Counted from the first letter of the stretch, positions 18,201 through 28,605 are shown. The stretch is DNA of 64,000 nucleotides from Lachnospiraceae bacterium (GCA_022791815.1 JAAVZU010000035.1:1-64000); one strand, 5' to 3'. Notes: generated by a model from the sequence alone, not told the origin. Numbers and translations are program-made.

Positions 18201-18561
18201 GCATTTAACTGTCCGATCAGGGCAGGGAGACAGTGGAAAAGTCCAGATACAGATGGATTCCCAGCAGTTTGGCAGTGTGTCGGCTGAATTTACTATAAAA
18301 GATGGTGTGGTGCAAGGGATGCTTTTATGTAGTTCCAGAAAGGCAGCAGACACTTTGAAAATGGAACTTGGTGATTTTGAACAGCGGTTAAATAATGCAG
18401 GTCTAGAAATAGGGAGAATTACTTATGGATTACAGACAGGAAACCGTTCATTATACTCAGCAGATACGAAATATGAATCAGAAAGTGATAAAGATACCAG
18501 TGAATATTATCAGGCAGCAAAAGCTTTTGTAAAACATATCGCATGGTTAGAACAGGAGTAA
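15226..18561 (+). CDS. 1111-aa flagellar-locus protein with FliK-like C-terminus
   Basis: A very long, acidic, mostly helical protein (1111 aa) with no signal peptide. The first 110 residues form a small beta domain ([20 protein letters not shown]). The middle 100-960 repeats helical NLL-type segments such as [20 protein letters not shown] and [14 protein letters not shown]. The last 130 ([20 protein letters not shown]) resemble the FliK/hook-length control C-terminal fold. It resembles DUF6240 proteins of Lachnospiraceae. The next gene, a flagellin, starts 19 bp later. The start may be GTG 15226 or 15232; the latter is better spaced from AAAAGG. Function unknown. Confidence 0.65.
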   Translation: MSVKSMEIMNRVNTTGNGKDAGTLDKGSSSVDYTTLGLKGQIIEGRIDKIADKISIDFSGTAVTVPKSAVRDAKEGEIRSFQITDVSKNSIVLKEVEKSSLMTDSKGIVRTTVGANKASFAESLSKAEQDAKEENRGLFERLDSIGSRMTGEDYLAIEEEGMSLESYNLNRLERVLNRIKEERIDRQESLEDVIEEQEEYSSDIEKMVLRNVISNVVGGSMARQIAYRLEENCLPVTAENIKKFSNLLEMASVATTMSDKAMNYLIDHELEPTIQNVYRAQYAGESKGYQNYVPNYGKAFQTGAINYSVEAERKDKLIMEENWQEVKPQVEKIIENAGWEVNETALKQAKWLFSNELPITDDTLMRLEELHNIKNEFDQEKILVEIVKSYAKGEIPEAVSLARNQMEVTNQSVEVFLAEVDQQLKNMAYGEEGQEIENIEVITKRRQMEEIKLKMTLQVANQLEKKGIDLDIERSEEIIRELRNMEDAYYRGIIYERNGVDKPEHIAILRDTTDRVNELRQAPSYVLGPTLTKMNDITLGDLNEEGRSMRRVLERAGEAYNTLMTKPKEELGDSIEKAFGNIDEILEDLDMDTTIANRRAVKILGYNGMAINEDNIISVKEYDTQVNKMLKDLHPAITVEMIKRGINPLNTPVMELNEIIDDIKEEIGVTGEEKYSKYLWQLEREDGISPEDKKAFIGIYRLLNNVQKSNGAAVGYVLHTNREMTLNNLLSAVTTMKSGKIDAGIDENFGLDELKYSREPLITQVNEAFERGMATKNKDLGNKGKYFDLVVSDLVEEISPSVLEKTTMEYGDSEDRMNQLMNKNLERLLEEMRLVNEEDNEMDAAYEEELVKNIRNLSENCEKAIAFLNQNKIPVNVQNLFAANQIFTEDTVFRNMKEKAKRLPKDEQEKVESAMESLVDGLDSKEDMQEKYGILEASMESVLNYEYSNREATSKELSELKMLAKGMTLIRDLSRQETYEIPVLAGDGVTNMHLTVRSGQGDSGKVQIQMDSQQFGSVSAEFTIKDGVVQGMLLCSSRKAADTLKMELGDFEQRLNNAGLEIGRITYGLQTGNRSLYSADTKYESESDKDTSEYYQAAKAFVKHIAWLEQE

Positions 18562-18580
18562 TAACAGAAAGGAGTTTAAT

Positions 18581-20074
18581 ATGAGAATTAATCATAATAT
18601 ATCAGCTTTGAAGGCGAATACACAGTTACAAAGAACCAATACAGCTTTGGAGGCAAGCATCGAACGTCTGTCTTCGGGATATCGTATTAACCGTGCAGCG
18701 GATGATGCAGCAGGGTTGGCAATTTCCCAAAAAATGAAAACACAAATACGTGGTTTGGATCAGGCATCCAGAAATGCGGCAGACGGCATATCTGTCATTC
18801 AAACTGCAGAAGGTGCTTTGGCAGAAGTTGAAAGTATGCTGCAAAGAATGCGTGAATTATCTGTTCAGGCAGCAAATGGAACAAATACAGATGAAGACAG
18901 AGAAGCAATTCAAAATGAGATAGATCAGTTAAATGCTGAAATTGACAGAATTTCAGAGACAACAGAATTTAACACAAAGAATCTTTTAGATGGCAATGTG
19001 GATAGAAAGTCATATTCTAATAATTCAAAAGTAAAATTAATATCACAAAGTGATAATGTGGAATCTAAAGATTACAAAGTGACTGTAAATGAACTTGGAA
19101 CGAAGGCATACATTACAGGAAGTGGTGTTGGAGATTTTCCAGTGAGTGCAGAAAATGCTGGGATTATTTGTTTAAATGGACAGGAGCTTTGTATCCAGGC
19201 AGGAGATAGTTTATCAGAAGTCTATACATCACTTCGTAATCTAGGTGATGTGGTTAATGTAAATGTATTTGCAGGAACGGTAGATGATGAGGGAAATCAG
19301 GAGACAGTGGCATTAGAGGATGGTGTACCTCTTACTTTTGAAGCAAAAGAATATGGATCAGGAGAAAATGTAAGAATATACAGTGATAACACTAATTTGT
19401 TAGATTTACTTGGCTTGACTTCGCCAGCAATGAATCCAGCAGGAGATACAACTGGCGGAGATGATGAAGAGACATTAAAATCTTATGGAACAGATGCGAA
19501 GGTTACTCTGGATTTAGAAGAAGAGTCTGTTGCGGCATTTGCAAATACTGCAACTTATTCGGCAAAGGGAAATAAGGTTACTATTACAGATAAAGATGGA
19601 TTTGAAATGGAATTAGAAGTGGAAAAAGGAGCTTTAGATACAGATGAAGGTGTAGCAACCATTACTGTATTGGAAGAGGGACCAATTACTTTGCAGGTAG
19701 GAGCGAATGAATATCAGACAATTTTACTTAGTATTCCAGAAGTGAATTCTGTTACATTGGGGACTGATAGCATTAATATTGGTACAGAGGCAGGAGCCAG
19801 CAGAGCAATTGGTACATTAGATGATGCAATTAATAAAGTTTCTGCTATTAGAGCAAAACTAGGTGCGTATGAAAACCGTTTAGATCATGCGATTAACAAT
19901 TTGGATACAACCGAAGAAAACATGACGGAATCCTTATCCCGGATTGAGGATGTAGATATGGCAGAAGAAATGTCAAATTATACTCAGAAAAATGTATTGG
20001 CACAAGCAGGAACTTCAATGTTAGCACAAGCAAATCAACAGCCACAGACAGTTTTATCTTTATTACAAGGATAA
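18581..20074 (+). CDS. Flagellin 1 (divergent, 497 aa)
   Basis: Flagellin with conserved N-terminal D0/D1 ([40 protein letters not shown]) and C-terminal D1/D0 ([19 protein letters not shown] ... [18 protein letters not shown]). The central 140-400 region is beta-rich and unlike that of the other two flagellins. It follows the 1111-aa gene by 19 bp with AGAAAGGAG, so it may be read from upstream; no sigma-D promoter was seen directly before it. The filament may therefore be built from more than one flagellin. Confidence 0.92.
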   Translation: MRINHNISALKANTQLQRTNTALEASIERLSSGYRINRAADDAAGLAISQKMKTQIRGLDQASRNAADGISVIQTAEGALAEVESMLQRMRELSVQAANGTNTDEDREAIQNEIDQLNAEIDRISETTEFNTKNLLDGNVDRKSYSNNSKVKLISQSDNVESKDYKVTVNELGTKAYITGSGVGDFPVSAENAGIICLNGQELCIQAGDSLSEVYTSLRNLGDVVNVNVFAGTVDDEGNQETVALEDGVPLTFEAKEYGSGENVRIYSDNTNLLDLLGLTSPAMNPAGDTTGGDDEETLKSYGTDAKVTLDLEEESVAAFANTATYSAKGNKVTITDKDGFEMELEVEKGALDTDEGVATITVLEEGPITLQVGANEYQTILLSIPEVNSVTLGTDSINIGTEAGASRAIGTLDDAINKVSAIRAKLGAYENRLDHAINNLDTTEENMTESLSRIEDVDMAEEMSNYTQKNVLAQAGTSMLAQANQQPQTVLSLLQG

Positions 20075-20098
20075 AACCAGCAAGGATGTATAAAGAGA

Positions 20099-20147
20099 AA
20101 AATGCAGACAGTATTGGAAAAAATATCCAGTGTCTGCATTTTTATTT
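20099..20147 (+). terminator. Terminator after flagellin 1
   Basis: Stem AAATGCAGACA...TGTCTGCATTT followed by TTTATTTT. Confidence 0.85.
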
Positions 20148-20296
20148 TGAGAGTCCTGACAAATGGTTGATTTTCGTACATAACAGGCGGTTACGGAATC
20201 AGGTTAGGTGAGAGTAACAGGTGTCTTTTGGTATGATTGTGTATTATAAAAATATTATTTGTAAAATATATAGGGGTGAATATCTATAAATTGGTA

Positions 20297-20324
20297 TAAA
20301 AGAAATAGAAAAAATAGCCGATAT
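20297..20324 (+). promoter_or_regulatory. Sigma-D type flagellar promoter
   Basis: TAAA, 16-bp spacer, GCCGATAT. It reads into the FliS-like gene. Confidence 0.75.
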
Positions 20325-20376
20325 AAAGATAAGAAGAGGTTATTAGAAAATGTAAAGAGAGATATGGAGGAGAAAC

Positions 20377-20856
20377 ATGAAGAAAGAGAAAATACAAAGT
20401 TATTCTGCCAGAGTGACACAGGCAAACCGAACAGAATTGCTGGTTATCATGTATGAAATTATTCAAGAAGAGTTAACTGCAGCTTTGGATTGTTTTGAAG
20501 AGTCAGATATGGAGGGATTTGATATAGCCCTTAAGAATGGACAGAAATTCCTCGGAGAGCTTATGGGAACATTGAATTATGAATATGTAATATCCTACCA
20601 GCTTATGTCTCTTTATAAATTTGTGAATAAGACGATAATTGAGGGCAGAATAAGACAACAGATAGATCATTTAGTAGAATGTATAGGTATTATTGAAAAT
20701 ATTAAAAAGGGATTTGAAGAGATTGTAAAGGAAGATACATCAGGTCCGTTGATGGAGAATGTTCAAAAATTATATGCTGGACTCACTTATGGAAAAGCTT
20801 CATTAAATGAAATATCTGTGAATGTAAATGACGGAAAAAGGGGACTATATGCATAG
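20377..20856 (+). CDS. FliS-like flagellin export chaperone (paralogue)
   Basis: A 159-aa, all-helical protein with the FliS layout: YSARVTQANRTELLVIMYEIIQEEL at the N-terminus corresponds to the YxxxxVxxxxPxxLxxMLYDGxI block of FliS. It is longer than FliS at 31163, and the usual YDG is YEI. It has its own sigma-D promoter. With flagellin 1 just upstream, it may be the dedicated chaperone for that divergent flagellin; this pairing is inferred from position. Confidence 0.65.
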   Translation: MKKEKIQSYSARVTQANRTELLVIMYEIIQEELTAALDCFEESDMEGFDIALKNGQKFLGELMGTLNYEYVISYQLMSLYKFVNKTIIEGRIRQQIDHLVECIGIIENIKKGFEEIVKEDTSGPLMENVQKLYAGLTYGKASLNEISVNVNDGKRGLYA

Positions 20857-20982
20857 TAAACTCTTATGTGGCTTACTGCAACACTATAAAATGAAAGTGT
20901 GAGCAAAATGTATGAAATACCTTTAAGCCCCAAGATGGGTTTTGTCATAATTCACAAAAAGTGAAAAAAATGAAAATAACTA

Positions 20983-21009
20983 TAACAAATTATGAAAAAA
21001 GGACGATAT
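20983..21009 (+). promoter_or_regulatory. Sigma-D type promoter for flgM
   Basis: TAAC, 15-bp spacer, GACGATAT, about 70 bp before the flgM start. A sigma-D promoter here would give the usual FlgM feedback loop. Confidence 0.65.
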
Positions 21010-21079
21010 ATATAGTGAAAGAAAGAGAAAGTTATGGAAGTGTTTAATAACACAATTCCATTGAAAGGTGGTGGACGTT

Positions 21080-21358
21080 ATGAGAATAGATGCTTATAAC
21101 GCAGTGAATGCTGTGTATAATTCAACAAAACCAGTGAAGAAGGTAAACTCCGAGAAGAAAGCCAGCAAAGATGATACTTTAGAGATTTCGCAATTTGGTA
21201 AAGAATTGCATGTTGCTAAGAAAGCGATTAGTGAGACGGAAGATATTAGAATAGATAAAGTGGAAGCAATTAAGAAACAGATGCAAGAAGGAACTTATTA
21301 TGTTTCTGATGAGGCACTTGCTGAAAAAATATTAGATAATTTTGTAAGAGGGATATAG
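21080..21358 (+). CDS. flgM: Anti-sigma-D factor FlgM
   Basis: A 92-aa protein. The C-terminal half has the FlgM pattern: DTLEISQFGKELHVAKKAIS then IRIDKVEAIKKQMQEGTYYV and DEALAEKILDNF. It binds sigma-D and holds back late flagellar genes until the hook is complete, when it is exported. The ATG at 21080 is chosen because AAAGGTGGTGG lies just upstream; a GTG at 21068 overlaps this site. Confidence 0.9.
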   Translation: MRIDAYNAVNAVYNSTKPVKKVNSEKKASKDDTLEISQFGKELHVAKKAISETEDIRIDKVEAIKKQMQEGTYYVSDEALAEKILDNFVRGI

Positions 21359-21445
21359 AATTGTTTTCAAGATTTTGTGTATGTTTTTATATACAGATGA
21401 GAGAAGAATATACAGAGTTACAGGATATAAAGGAGGGGGTTCCTT

Positions 21446-21958
21446 TTGGCAAGTATAATTGAAGAATTGGCGTCTATCTTGGAAGAAGAACTGCAGATTT
21501 ACGAAGAACTGTTGCCAATTGTTACTGAGAAAACAAGAGTGATAATAAAAAATAACCTCGAATCTCTTCAAAAAATTACAGAACAGGAGCAAATAGTAGT
21601 AAACGAAGTTACTGCTCTGGAAAAAAGGAGATCCGAGGTTATTGTTAATATAGCCATAGTAATGAACCGCAAACCGGAAGAACTTACTTTGACAGATATT
21701 ATAAAGATGCTGGAGAACCAGCCAGAAGAGCAGAGACGGCTTAGTGAAATTCATGAACATCTAAAAAGAACAATTCAAAGATTGATGAATATCAATCATC
21801 AGAACAAATCGTTAATGGAACAATCCCTAGAAATGATAGAATTCAATATGAATTTGATTCAAAGCACAAGGATGTCGCCGGGGAATAATTATACGAAGGG
21901 GGCTGTAACTTCTCAGTCACCAGCTTTGCAGACAGGGATGTTTGATGCGAAGCAATAA
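21446..21958 (+). CDS. flgN: Flagellar export chaperone FlgN
   Basis: A 170-aa helical protein that starts with TTG behind a very strong AAGGAGGGGG site. It has the FlgN coiled-coil pattern: two long helices with LxxILxxExxxYxxLLxIxxxKxxxIIxxxLxxLxxIxxxE at 6-52 and MNINHQNKSLMEQSLEMIEF near the end. FlgN escorts FlgK and FlgL to the export gate. It lies between flgM and flgK, the standard order. Confidence 0.88.
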   Translation: MASIIEELASILEEELQIYEELLPIVTEKTRVIIKNNLESLQKITEQEQIVVNEVTALEKRRSEVIVNIAIVMNRKPEELTLTDIIKMLENQPEEQRRLSEIHEHLKRTIQRLMNINHQNKSLMEQSLEMIEFNMNLIQSTRMSPGNNYTKGAVTSQSPALQTGMFDAKQ

Positions 21959-22024
21959 TATTATTGAATTATTGAAAGATAATGAAATAAAAGTTTATTC
22001 CAAAAGAAAGGGGCAGGTGATATC

Positions 22025-23962
22025 ATGAGCTTGTTAACAAGTATGTCTGTGGGTGTATCTGGATTGAAGGCAGCTCAATCTGGAGTCAATACCACAGCAC
22101 ACAATTTATCAAATGTATCCACACAAGGATATAGCAAACAACAGAATCTGAATGTAGATTTTTTATATAAAACTATAGATTACACGCATCTTAATTATTC
22201 CCAAGTGGGTCTGGGAACAAATGTTAGCATCGTGAAACAGAATAGAGATGTATTTTTAGATAAATCCTATCGTTTAGAACTAGGAAGGAAAAACTTCTAT
22301 GATGTACAGGCAGATGCAGTGGAAGAAGTAGAAAATGGTTTTGGTGAATTGGAGGGTGTAACTTATCAAGAAACTTTGTCCAATGTATGGTCTGCAATTG
22401 AAGAGTTGGTAAAGGAGCCAGACAGCATTGTAAAGCGTACGGCATTAATAGAAACAGCGAACACATTTGCCAAACGTTCCAAGGATATATATAATCAATT
22501 GGAAGAATATCAGGTGAATCTAAACACACAGATAGAAGATTCTGTGAACCGTATTAATCAGATTGGTAAAGAGATACTACAGTTGAACCGTAAGATAGCA
22601 AGATTTGAATCTGCTCCTGAACAAGCAAACGATTATAGAGATAATCGTAATAGATTACTGGATGAGTTAGCAGAATATGCCCATATCACTTATCAAGAAG
22701 ATATTTTTGGTATTGTAACTGTTAGTGTGGAAGGCAGGCAGTTTGTATCAGAAAGTTATGTAAATGAGATAATGACAGAACCTGTAGATGAAACTACGAG
22801 GATGCTGGATGTAAGATGGCAGGATGGTAGATCTGTTTTTGATTTGGAACAAAAGTGTGTTTCTGAGAAAAATACAGATGTAGGAAAGTTAAAGGGACTT
22901 TTGATTGCTAGAGGAAATAAGGCAGCAAAATATACAGATATTCCAGATCAAAACAGCAATAAATATTATATGATAGATGATGATGGGGAACGCACTTTTT
23001 TATCTGGTATGTATGCAGATGATGTACAAACATACAATAATACCATAGCGAATTCAGTGATTATGTCTACTATGGCAGGATTTGACCAGTTAGTACATGG
23101 TGTAGTAACTGCGATTAATGACGCTTTATGTCCAAACGCAACTATAGAAACAGCATTATCTGGTTTGGGTTTGACTACAGATGCAGATAGCATTTCTTAT
23201 AGTACTTCAAGAATAATTGGAATGGCAACAGTAGAGGAAGAGGTTGTAATTACTGACGAAGGCAAAAGAACCATGACTTATGTGAATGGTGAGTTGGTAG
23301 ATGAGGGTGAATTGGACACTAATTTTACTTTGGCAGATGTAAGAATCTGGGATGAATACAATGCTGGAATTGGAATGGATGAAGATAATACACCAAGAGA
23401 AGGATTGTTTAACCGCCGTTATAAGGATCGTTACTCAGAGACTACTGTTTCAGTAACAGATGAAGAAGGCAACACTTATGACAAAACAATTTGGGTATAT
23501 AATGAGGAAGAGGAAGATGATCCGTATAGTCTTTATTCTATTAATCAGTTGGTTATGAATGAAGAGATAGAACAGAATCCATCAAAACTTCCGCTTTCTG
23601 GTAATGTTTACAAAGGATATTTTGGTGCGTACGATGCTGAGTCCTGCAGCCGGCTGGAGAAAATATGGCAAGAAGAGTTTGCTGCATTGAATCCTAATGT
23701 TTTAGTGTCAAGTACATTTATAGAATATTATAATGCATTTATGGGAGAGATTGCGACAATTGGAAATGAGTATCGCGGTATGTATGAGAATCAGGAAGAA
23801 CTGGTAACTAGTATTGATAATAGCAGACAGGAAGTATCTGGTGTATCTTCTGATGAAGAACTTACCAATATGATTATGTACCAACATGCATATAATGCTA
23901 ATTCAAGATATATTACAGCAGTGGATCAGATGTTACAGCATCTTTTAGAGAGGTTAGGTTAA
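22025..23962 (+). CDS. flgK: Flagellar hook-associated protein 1 (FlgK), copy 1
   Basis: A 645-aa junction protein joining hook and filament. N-terminal rod/hook helix: SVGVSGLKAAQSGVNTTAHN with the NVSTQGYSKQ turn; C-terminal ELTNMIMYQHAYNANSRYIT. The middle 330-560 is a variable beta domain. A second FlgK-type gene follows 79 bp later, so this is the better-conserved of two copies. Confidence 0.93.
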   Translation: MSLLTSMSVGVSGLKAAQSGVNTTAHNLSNVSTQGYSKQQNLNVDFLYKTIDYTHLNYSQVGLGTNVSIVKQNRDVFLDKSYRLELGRKNFYDVQADAVEEVENGFGELEGVTYQETLSNVWSAIEELVKEPDSIVKRTALIETANTFAKRSKDIYNQLEEYQVNLNTQIEDSVNRINQIGKEILQLNRKIARFESAPEQANDYRDNRNRLLDELAEYAHITYQEDIFGIVTVSVEGRQFVSESYVNEIMTEPVDETTRMLDVRWQDGRSVFDLEQKCVSEKNTDVGKLKGLLIARGNKAAKYTDIPDQNSNKYYMIDDDGERTFLSGMYADDVQTYNNTIANSVIMSTMAGFDQLVHGVVTAINDALCPNATIETALSGLGLTTDADSISYSTSRIIGMATVEEEVVITDEGKRTMTYVNGELVDEGELDTNFTLADVRIWDEYNAGIGMDEDNTPREGLFNRRYKDRYSETTVSVTDEEGNTYDKTIWVYNEEEEDDPYSLYSINQLVMNEEIEQNPSKLPLSGNVYKGYFGAYDAESCSRLEKIWQEEFAALNPNVLVSSTFIEYYNAFMGEIATIGNEYRGMYENQEELVTSIDNSRQEVSGVSSDEELTNMIMYQHAYNANSRYITAVDQMLQHLLERLG

Positions 23963-24041
23963 CTGTTAATATAGTATAGCATTGGAATAGAAGCTAAGAA
24001 AAAGTAGGATATAGACAGATATCAGAAAGGAAGTGACAGTA

Positions 24042-25949
24042 ATGCCATCAACTTTTTTTGGAATAACAATTGGAAAATCGGGAATGTATGCTGCACAGGC
24101 AGCAATTAATACTACAGCACATAATGCATCAAATGCTACAACAGATGGATATTCAAGACAGGTAGTGAGCCAAAAAGCAAGTACACCATTGCCTTTGTAT
24201 ACTTCTGCAGGTATGGCAGGAACTGGTGTAGATGTAACGGGAATAAATCGTGAAAGAAATGTATATTATGATGAAAAATACTGGAATTGTAATACGAAAT
24301 ATGGAAACTATAAAGCAAAAGAGTATTATATGACTTCTATAGAAGGGTATTTTAGTGAAACAAATGTAGATGGAATTACAGCATCCTATACAGATTTTTG
24401 TATGGCATTGAAAGACTTAAAGGATAATGTAGCAGATGCAACAGTTCGTACAGAAGTAATTGAATATGCGGGCAATTTTGCAGAATATGTAAACTATTTA
24501 TCCCAATGTATGCAAACCGTACAATCAGAAGCAAACTCAGAGATAAAGACTACTGTAGAACGAATTAATTCTATTGCAGCTCAAATTGCTAATTTGAATA
24601 AACAAATTAATACTTTAGAGCTACGAAGTGGTAAAGCAAATGATTTACGTGATGAAAGAGATTTGCTTATAGATGAATTGTCAGAGTATGCCAACATTTC
24701 TATCACAGAGATACAAAGAGGAGATAATACAACCAGCCATAATGAGTTTATTGTTAAGCTGGATGGCAAAACATTGGTAGATGGTTATAAATATAATACA
24801 TTAAACATGGTTTGTGTGGACGGCAGGGTTTGTCAGAACGATATGGAAGGCTTGTATGATATAGAATGGAGTGATGGGCAGGATTTTAATAGTGCAAGTA
24901 TTACTCTTGGTGGAAAGCTACAGGCATTGTTTGAAGTTAGAGATGGTAACAATGGAGAGAACTTTACTGGTACAGTAGCAGAAGGTAGTGGAACAGTGGG
25001 AGATGAATCTATTGTAATTACATCTACAAGCTGCAATGATATTAATAAATTAAATATTCCAGAGCAGGATGGAATCATTAGAATTGGTACAAAGCTTTAT
25101 TATTATGACAGCTTTAGTGTAGAAATAACAGAAGAGGGTTATCAATATACTTTTGAAGGATTAAAGGACGAGAATGGAAATTATGGGTTGAAATTGAATG
25201 CAGAAGAAAAACCAATCTCTATTGGCAATCATATTGTGTATAAAGGTGTACCATATTATCAGGCGAGATTAAATGAGTTTGTAAGAAATTATGCAGCTAA
25301 TTTTAACACGTTACATAACCAGGGAGAAGATTTGAATGGAAAAAAAGGTGAGGATTTCTTTAATGGAATTTGTGCAGTAACTGGTACAAATTTTACCCTA
25401 GAAGAAATACCATACTTGGAATCAGAGACAGATGAAGAGGGAAATGTAACAGGAATACAGGGCTTTTATTCTAAAATAGCCACAGATGAAGAAGGAAATA
25501 TTTTATATAATGAAGATGGAACAGTGACGTCTTCTTATTATAGTTTGACAGCTTTGAATTTTGCTGTAAGTCAAGCTATATTAAAAGATCCACAGAAGAT
25601 TGCCTGTGCAATGGAGATAGATAACGGTGTAGAAGAGTGTGGTATTCTAGATAAACTGATTGAATTACAACATGAAGGCAAATTGTTTAAGGAAGGAACT
25701 GTAGCAGAGTATTTACAGACATTTACTGCTAATATCGGAGTTGATACACAACAATCTGCTTTATTTGCTACTAGTCATAAGAATATTTTGGCTTCTATTG
25801 ATAACCAAAGAATGGAGATATCCAGTGTGGATGAAGATGAGGAGGCATTGAATCTTGTAAAATATAAACATGCCTATGATTTATCTTGTAAAGTAGTATC
25901 TGTTATGGATGAAATATATGATAAATTAATTAATGGACCTGCAGTTTAA
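24042..25949 (+). CDS. flgK: FlgK paralogue, copy 2
   Basis: A 635-aa protein with the same end motifs as FlgK: GKSGMYAAQAAINTTAHNAS, TDGYSRQVV, then SSVDEDEEALNLVKYKHAYD and a C-terminal hydrophobic helix. The middle differs strongly from copy 1. The N-terminal FGITIGKSG segment and Cys-containing YWNCNTKY region are unusual for FlgK. The ATG at 24042 is used; a GTG at 24033 would sit only 2 bp from the ribosome site. Two FlgK-type proteins could form two zones or rings of the junction, or serve different flagellins. Confidence 0.85.
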   Translation: MPSTFFGITIGKSGMYAAQAAINTTAHNASNATTDGYSRQVVSQKASTPLPLYTSAGMAGTGVDVTGINRERNVYYDEKYWNCNTKYGNYKAKEYYMTSIEGYFSETNVDGITASYTDFCMALKDLKDNVADATVRTEVIEYAGNFAEYVNYLSQCMQTVQSEANSEIKTTVERINSIAAQIANLNKQINTLELRSGKANDLRDERDLLIDELSEYANISITEIQRGDNTTSHNEFIVKLDGKTLVDGYKYNTLNMVCVDGRVCQNDMEGLYDIEWSDGQDFNSASITLGGKLQALFEVRDGNNGENFTGTVAEGSGTVGDESIVITSTSCNDINKLNIPEQDGIIRIGTKLYYYDSFSVEITEEGYQYTFEGLKDENGNYGLKLNAEEKPISIGNHIVYKGVPYYQARLNEFVRNYAANFNTLHNQGEDLNGKKGEDFFNGICAVTGTNFTLEEIPYLESETDEEGNVTGIQGFYSKIATDEEGNILYNEDGTVTSSYYSLTALNFAVSQAILKDPQKIACAMEIDNGVEECGILDKLIELQHEGKLFKEGTVAEYLQTFTANIGVDTQQSALFATSHKNILASIDNQRMEISSVDEDEEALNLVKYKHAYDLSCKVVSVMDEIYDKLINGPAV

Positions 25950-25983
25950 GAATAGGATGAAAGTCTAAAGAAAGGAGTTTGGC

Positions 25984-27579
25984 ATGAGAGTTACAAATAT
26001 AATGATGACAACGAATATGTTGGGAAATATTACAAGGAACAAGGCTGATATGAATACTAAGTTCAATCAATATGCCACTGGACAAAAGATTCAGAAACCT
26101 TCGGAAGACCCTGTTGTGGCGATTCGTTCTTTGAAATATCGTGCTAATTTGACAGAATTAAAACAATATCTTGATAAGAATGTTCAGGATGCATTTGAAT
26201 GGATGAATGTAACAGAAAGTGCACTTGATAATATGAATGATTTAATGACAAAGATGTATACTTATTGTACCCAAGGTTCCCAAGATACCTATGAAACTAT
26301 CGAAAGGGATAGCATTGTACAGACTTTGCAACAGTATAAAGAACAGATTTATGAATGCTTAAATGCAGATTATGCAGGAAGATATGTTTTTTCAGGATAC
26401 CGTACAGATACTTCTGTATGCTTTGAAAAAGAAACAAAGGATACAGAATATGAGATAAAAGAACCATTGACATTCCAAAATCTTTACAAAAAAGACTTTG
26501 TTCTTGGGGGTGCAAGATATCAGGAAGGAACCACTACAGAAAGCTATAAACAGATGGCTCCAACAACAGATACTGCATATTGTTTAGATTTGTCTTATAC
26601 AAATATTGAGACTATGACAGATCTTACTTATATTAATGCAGATGGTGAGGAAGTGAATCTTATGGAAAGTTTTGAATTTCGTGAGATTAATTCTACGGAT
26701 GCTGCTGAAAATAATGAGGGTGTCCTATCATCTGTGTATTCTGTAGAAAGTAATGAGATAGTATTTATTCGTGACAAAGGCGAATTAGTTTTATCTCCAG
26801 AAGCTTATGAAGCTCTACGGACTTCAAAAGGGATTTCTGCAAATTATGTGAAAAATACATTTAATAAGGGAGATTTGCGTCCGGAAATGTATTTTGATTG
26901 TGTAGGGTATTCTATGGTATTAGATGAAGAAACTGGAGAGTGGGCAAGGCGAACAGATGAAGAGGGCAATGAAGAGAGTATAAGCTATGAAAAGCCAAGA
27001 GAACAAGATATTTGTTATGAAGTGAATTTTTCACAAAATTTAAAAGTTAATACTATGGCGAATGAAACCTTAAATGGTGCTTTTGGCAGAGTAATTGACA
27101 ATATTTTATCAGCAGTAAATGATGCATATAATACCCAACAGGAGATTGATAATGTGGATTTGCTTTTAGCAAGGGCTGATAATACAGATGATGTAACAGA
27201 GTCTCTTGAGGCTTTAAAAGAACAGTTAGAGACAGAGTTGACTTTAAAGAAATCTATGTTGCAAAAAGCTTTTAGTAAAGGAATGGCTGGTGTGAAAGAA
27301 GCACAGGATGGAACAAAGGCTGCCAATGATGATGGAACAGTAAGTAAAATTAGTGTAAGCATTGCAACTACCAGTTTAGGAAGCAGATATACTAGATTAG
27401 AGTTGATTGAGGATCGTCTAACCGAGCAAGAGACATCGTTTACAGAAATACTTACGAATAATGAAAGCGTAAATATTGAAGATGCAATTATCAACTATAA
27501 TGCAGCAGAGAATACTTATAATGCATCATTATCTGCTGCATCCAAAGTAGTACAAAATTCGTTACTGAATTTTATATAA
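25984..27579 (+). CDS. flgL: Flagellar hook-associated protein 3 (FlgL)
   Basis: A 531-aa protein, longer than the roughly 300 aa of Bacillus FlgL. N-terminal helices TTNMLGNITRNKADMNTKFN and TGQKIQKPSEDPVVAIRSLK are diagnostic, as are the C-terminal SRYTRLELIEDRLTEQETSF and ENTYNASLSAASKVV. The middle 130-370 is an inserted variable domain. It follows flgK copy 2 by 34 bp behind AAAGGAG and ends before a terminator. Confidence 0.92.
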   Translation: MRVTNIMMTTNMLGNITRNKADMNTKFNQYATGQKIQKPSEDPVVAIRSLKYRANLTELKQYLDKNVQDAFEWMNVTESALDNMNDLMTKMYTYCTQGSQDTYETIERDSIVQTLQQYKEQIYECLNADYAGRYVFSGYRTDTSVCFEKETKDTEYEIKEPLTFQNLYKKDFVLGGARYQEGTTTESYKQMAPTTDTAYCLDLSYTNIETMTDLTYINADGEEVNLMESFEFREINSTDAAENNEGVLSSVYSVESNEIVFIRDKGELVLSPEAYEALRTSKGISANYVKNTFNKGDLRPEMYFDCVGYSMVLDEETGEWARRTDEEGNEESISYEKPREQDICYEVNFSQNLKVNTMANETLNGAFGRVIDNILSAVNDAYNTQQEIDNVDLLLARADNTDDVTESLEALKEQLETELTLKKSMLQKAFSKGMAGVKEAQDGTKAANDDGTVSKISVSIATTSLGSRYTRLELIEDRLTEQETSFTEILTNNESVNIEDAIINYNAAENTYNASLSAASKVVQNSLLNFI

Positions 27580-27592
27580 GCAGACAATAAAA

Positions 27593-27634
27593 AATGGGCT
27601 GTCGTATTAAAAATTTATTGCGGCAGCCCATTCT
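27593..27634 (+). terminator. Terminator after flgL
   Basis: ATGGGCTGTCG and CGGCAGCCCAT pair around an A/T-rich loop. Confidence 0.8.
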
Positions 27635-27670
27635 TAGAATAAACCAAGATATTCTGTGACCATGTCATGT

Positions 27671-27735
27671 GTAATAGGTTAATTGGTGAAGATTACAGGC
27701 AGGACATATCAATAAACAGCTCTTTTAATTGTAAT
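27671..27735 (+). repeat. Dispersed ~90-nt element, degenerate copy C
   Basis: TAATAGGTTAATTGGTGAAG, then TTACAGGCAGG, aligns with the first 40 nt of copies at 7824 and 61048. The rest is diverged. It lies in the leader region of fliW. Confidence 0.5.
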
Positions 27736-27814
27736 AACAGTGGTCTATAATATAGTATGCGGAAATATAGGATGTATGAAATGACAGCAAGGATTAGAAA
27801 TGGAGGAAATGGGA

Positions 27815-28282
27815 ATGTTAGTAAAGACAAAGTATTTTGGGGAGATTGATTTGACAGAGGATAAAATATTGGAATTTGAGAATGGAATTATGGGATTTGA
27901 AGAGTATACCAGATATACCATTTTATATGACAGAGAAGAGGAAAAAAAAGGAAATATTATGTGGTTTCAGAGTGTAGAAGAACCAGCATTAGCCCTTCCA
28001 GTTATCAGTCCGTTTTATGTGAAGAAAGATTATAATCCAGAAGTCAGTGAGGAATTGTTACAGCCTCTTGGGGAGATAAATGAAGAAAATCTTTGCATAC
28101 TTTTAACATTGACTGTACCAGGGAATGTTAAACAAACTACTGCAAATTTGAAAGCGCCCCTTATTGTAAATGCTGATACCAGAAAAGGATGTCAGGCGAT
28201 TGTCGAGAATGCAGATTATGAAGTCAAATATAATGTATATGAAGCCATTCAAAAAATGAAAGAGGAAGAGGGGGATGAGTAA
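27815..28282 (+). CDS. fliW: Flagellar assembly factor FliW
   Basis: A 155-aa beta-barrel protein. It has the family blocks [17 protein letters not shown] and the [17 protein letters not shown] segment, then [20 protein letters not shown] and [17 protein letters not shown]. FliW binds either CsrA, which frees flagellin mRNA, or excess flagellin, forming a partner switch. The ATG at 27815 is chosen with GGAGG 8 bp upstream; the earlier ATG at 27800 overlaps that site. The stop overlaps the start of csrA. Confidence 0.93.
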   Translation: MLVKTKYFGEIDLTEDKILEFENGIMGFEEYTRYTILYDREEEKKGNIMWFQSVEEPALALPVISPFYVKKDYNPEVSEELLQPLGEINEENLCILLTLTVPGNVKQTTANLKAPLIVNADTRKGCQAIVENADYEVKYNVYEAIQKMKEEEGDE

Positions 28283-28506
28283 TGTTAGCTCTATCCAGAA
28301 AACAGAATGAATCTATTGTAATAGGTAATGATATAGAAATAACAATATTAGATGTAAAAAACGATCAAGTTAAAATTGGAATTAATGCACCCAAACATGT
28401 GGGAGTTTATAGAAAAGAAATATACTTACAAATACAAGAAGAAAATAAAAAGGCTATGGAAAGTGCTGCCCCTACACTAAATGAGGTAGAAGAACTTTTT
28501 AAATAG
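28282..28506 (+). CDS. csrA: Carbon storage regulator CsrA
   Basis: A 74-aa protein: [39 protein letters not shown], with the RNA-binding Arg in VYRKEIY. CsrA binds GGA motifs in hairpin loops and at Shine-Dalgarno sites, blocking translation. It overlaps fliW by one base (TAATG), so the pair is translationally coupled. Likely targets in this window are the flagellin mRNA at 32430 and the secreted-protein mRNA at 45825. Confidence 0.95.
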   Translation: MLALSRKQNESIVIGNDIEITILDVKNDQVKIGINAPKHVGVYRKEIYLQIQEENKKAMESAAPTLNEVEELFK

Positions 28507-28605
28507 TGGAAATTCAAAAGTTATAAATCGATATAAACTTTTCAAAAAGGAATGTCGATAAAAAAAGTAGCAGATAGTTTTTCGTGTGATATGGAGGTGG
28601 ATGTT

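Larger units (their letters stand above)
20075..20376. other. Intergenic region between flagellin 1 and the FliS-like gene
   Basis: It holds the terminator at 20099-20147 and a sigma-D type promoter at 20297-20324. Nothing else was recognised. Confidence 0.6.

Noticed and set aside
15468-18353. Many minus-strand frames opposite the 1111-aa gene and the flagellar genes
   Set aside because: They lack ribosome sites, have low-complexity Ser/Ile/Phe-rich translations, and mirror the codon pattern of the real plus-strand genes.
28552-28605. Longer FlaG start at ATG 28552
   Set aside because: AAAAAGGA nearly touches this ATG, while GGAGGTGG is ideally placed for 28606. The longer start cannot be fully excluded.
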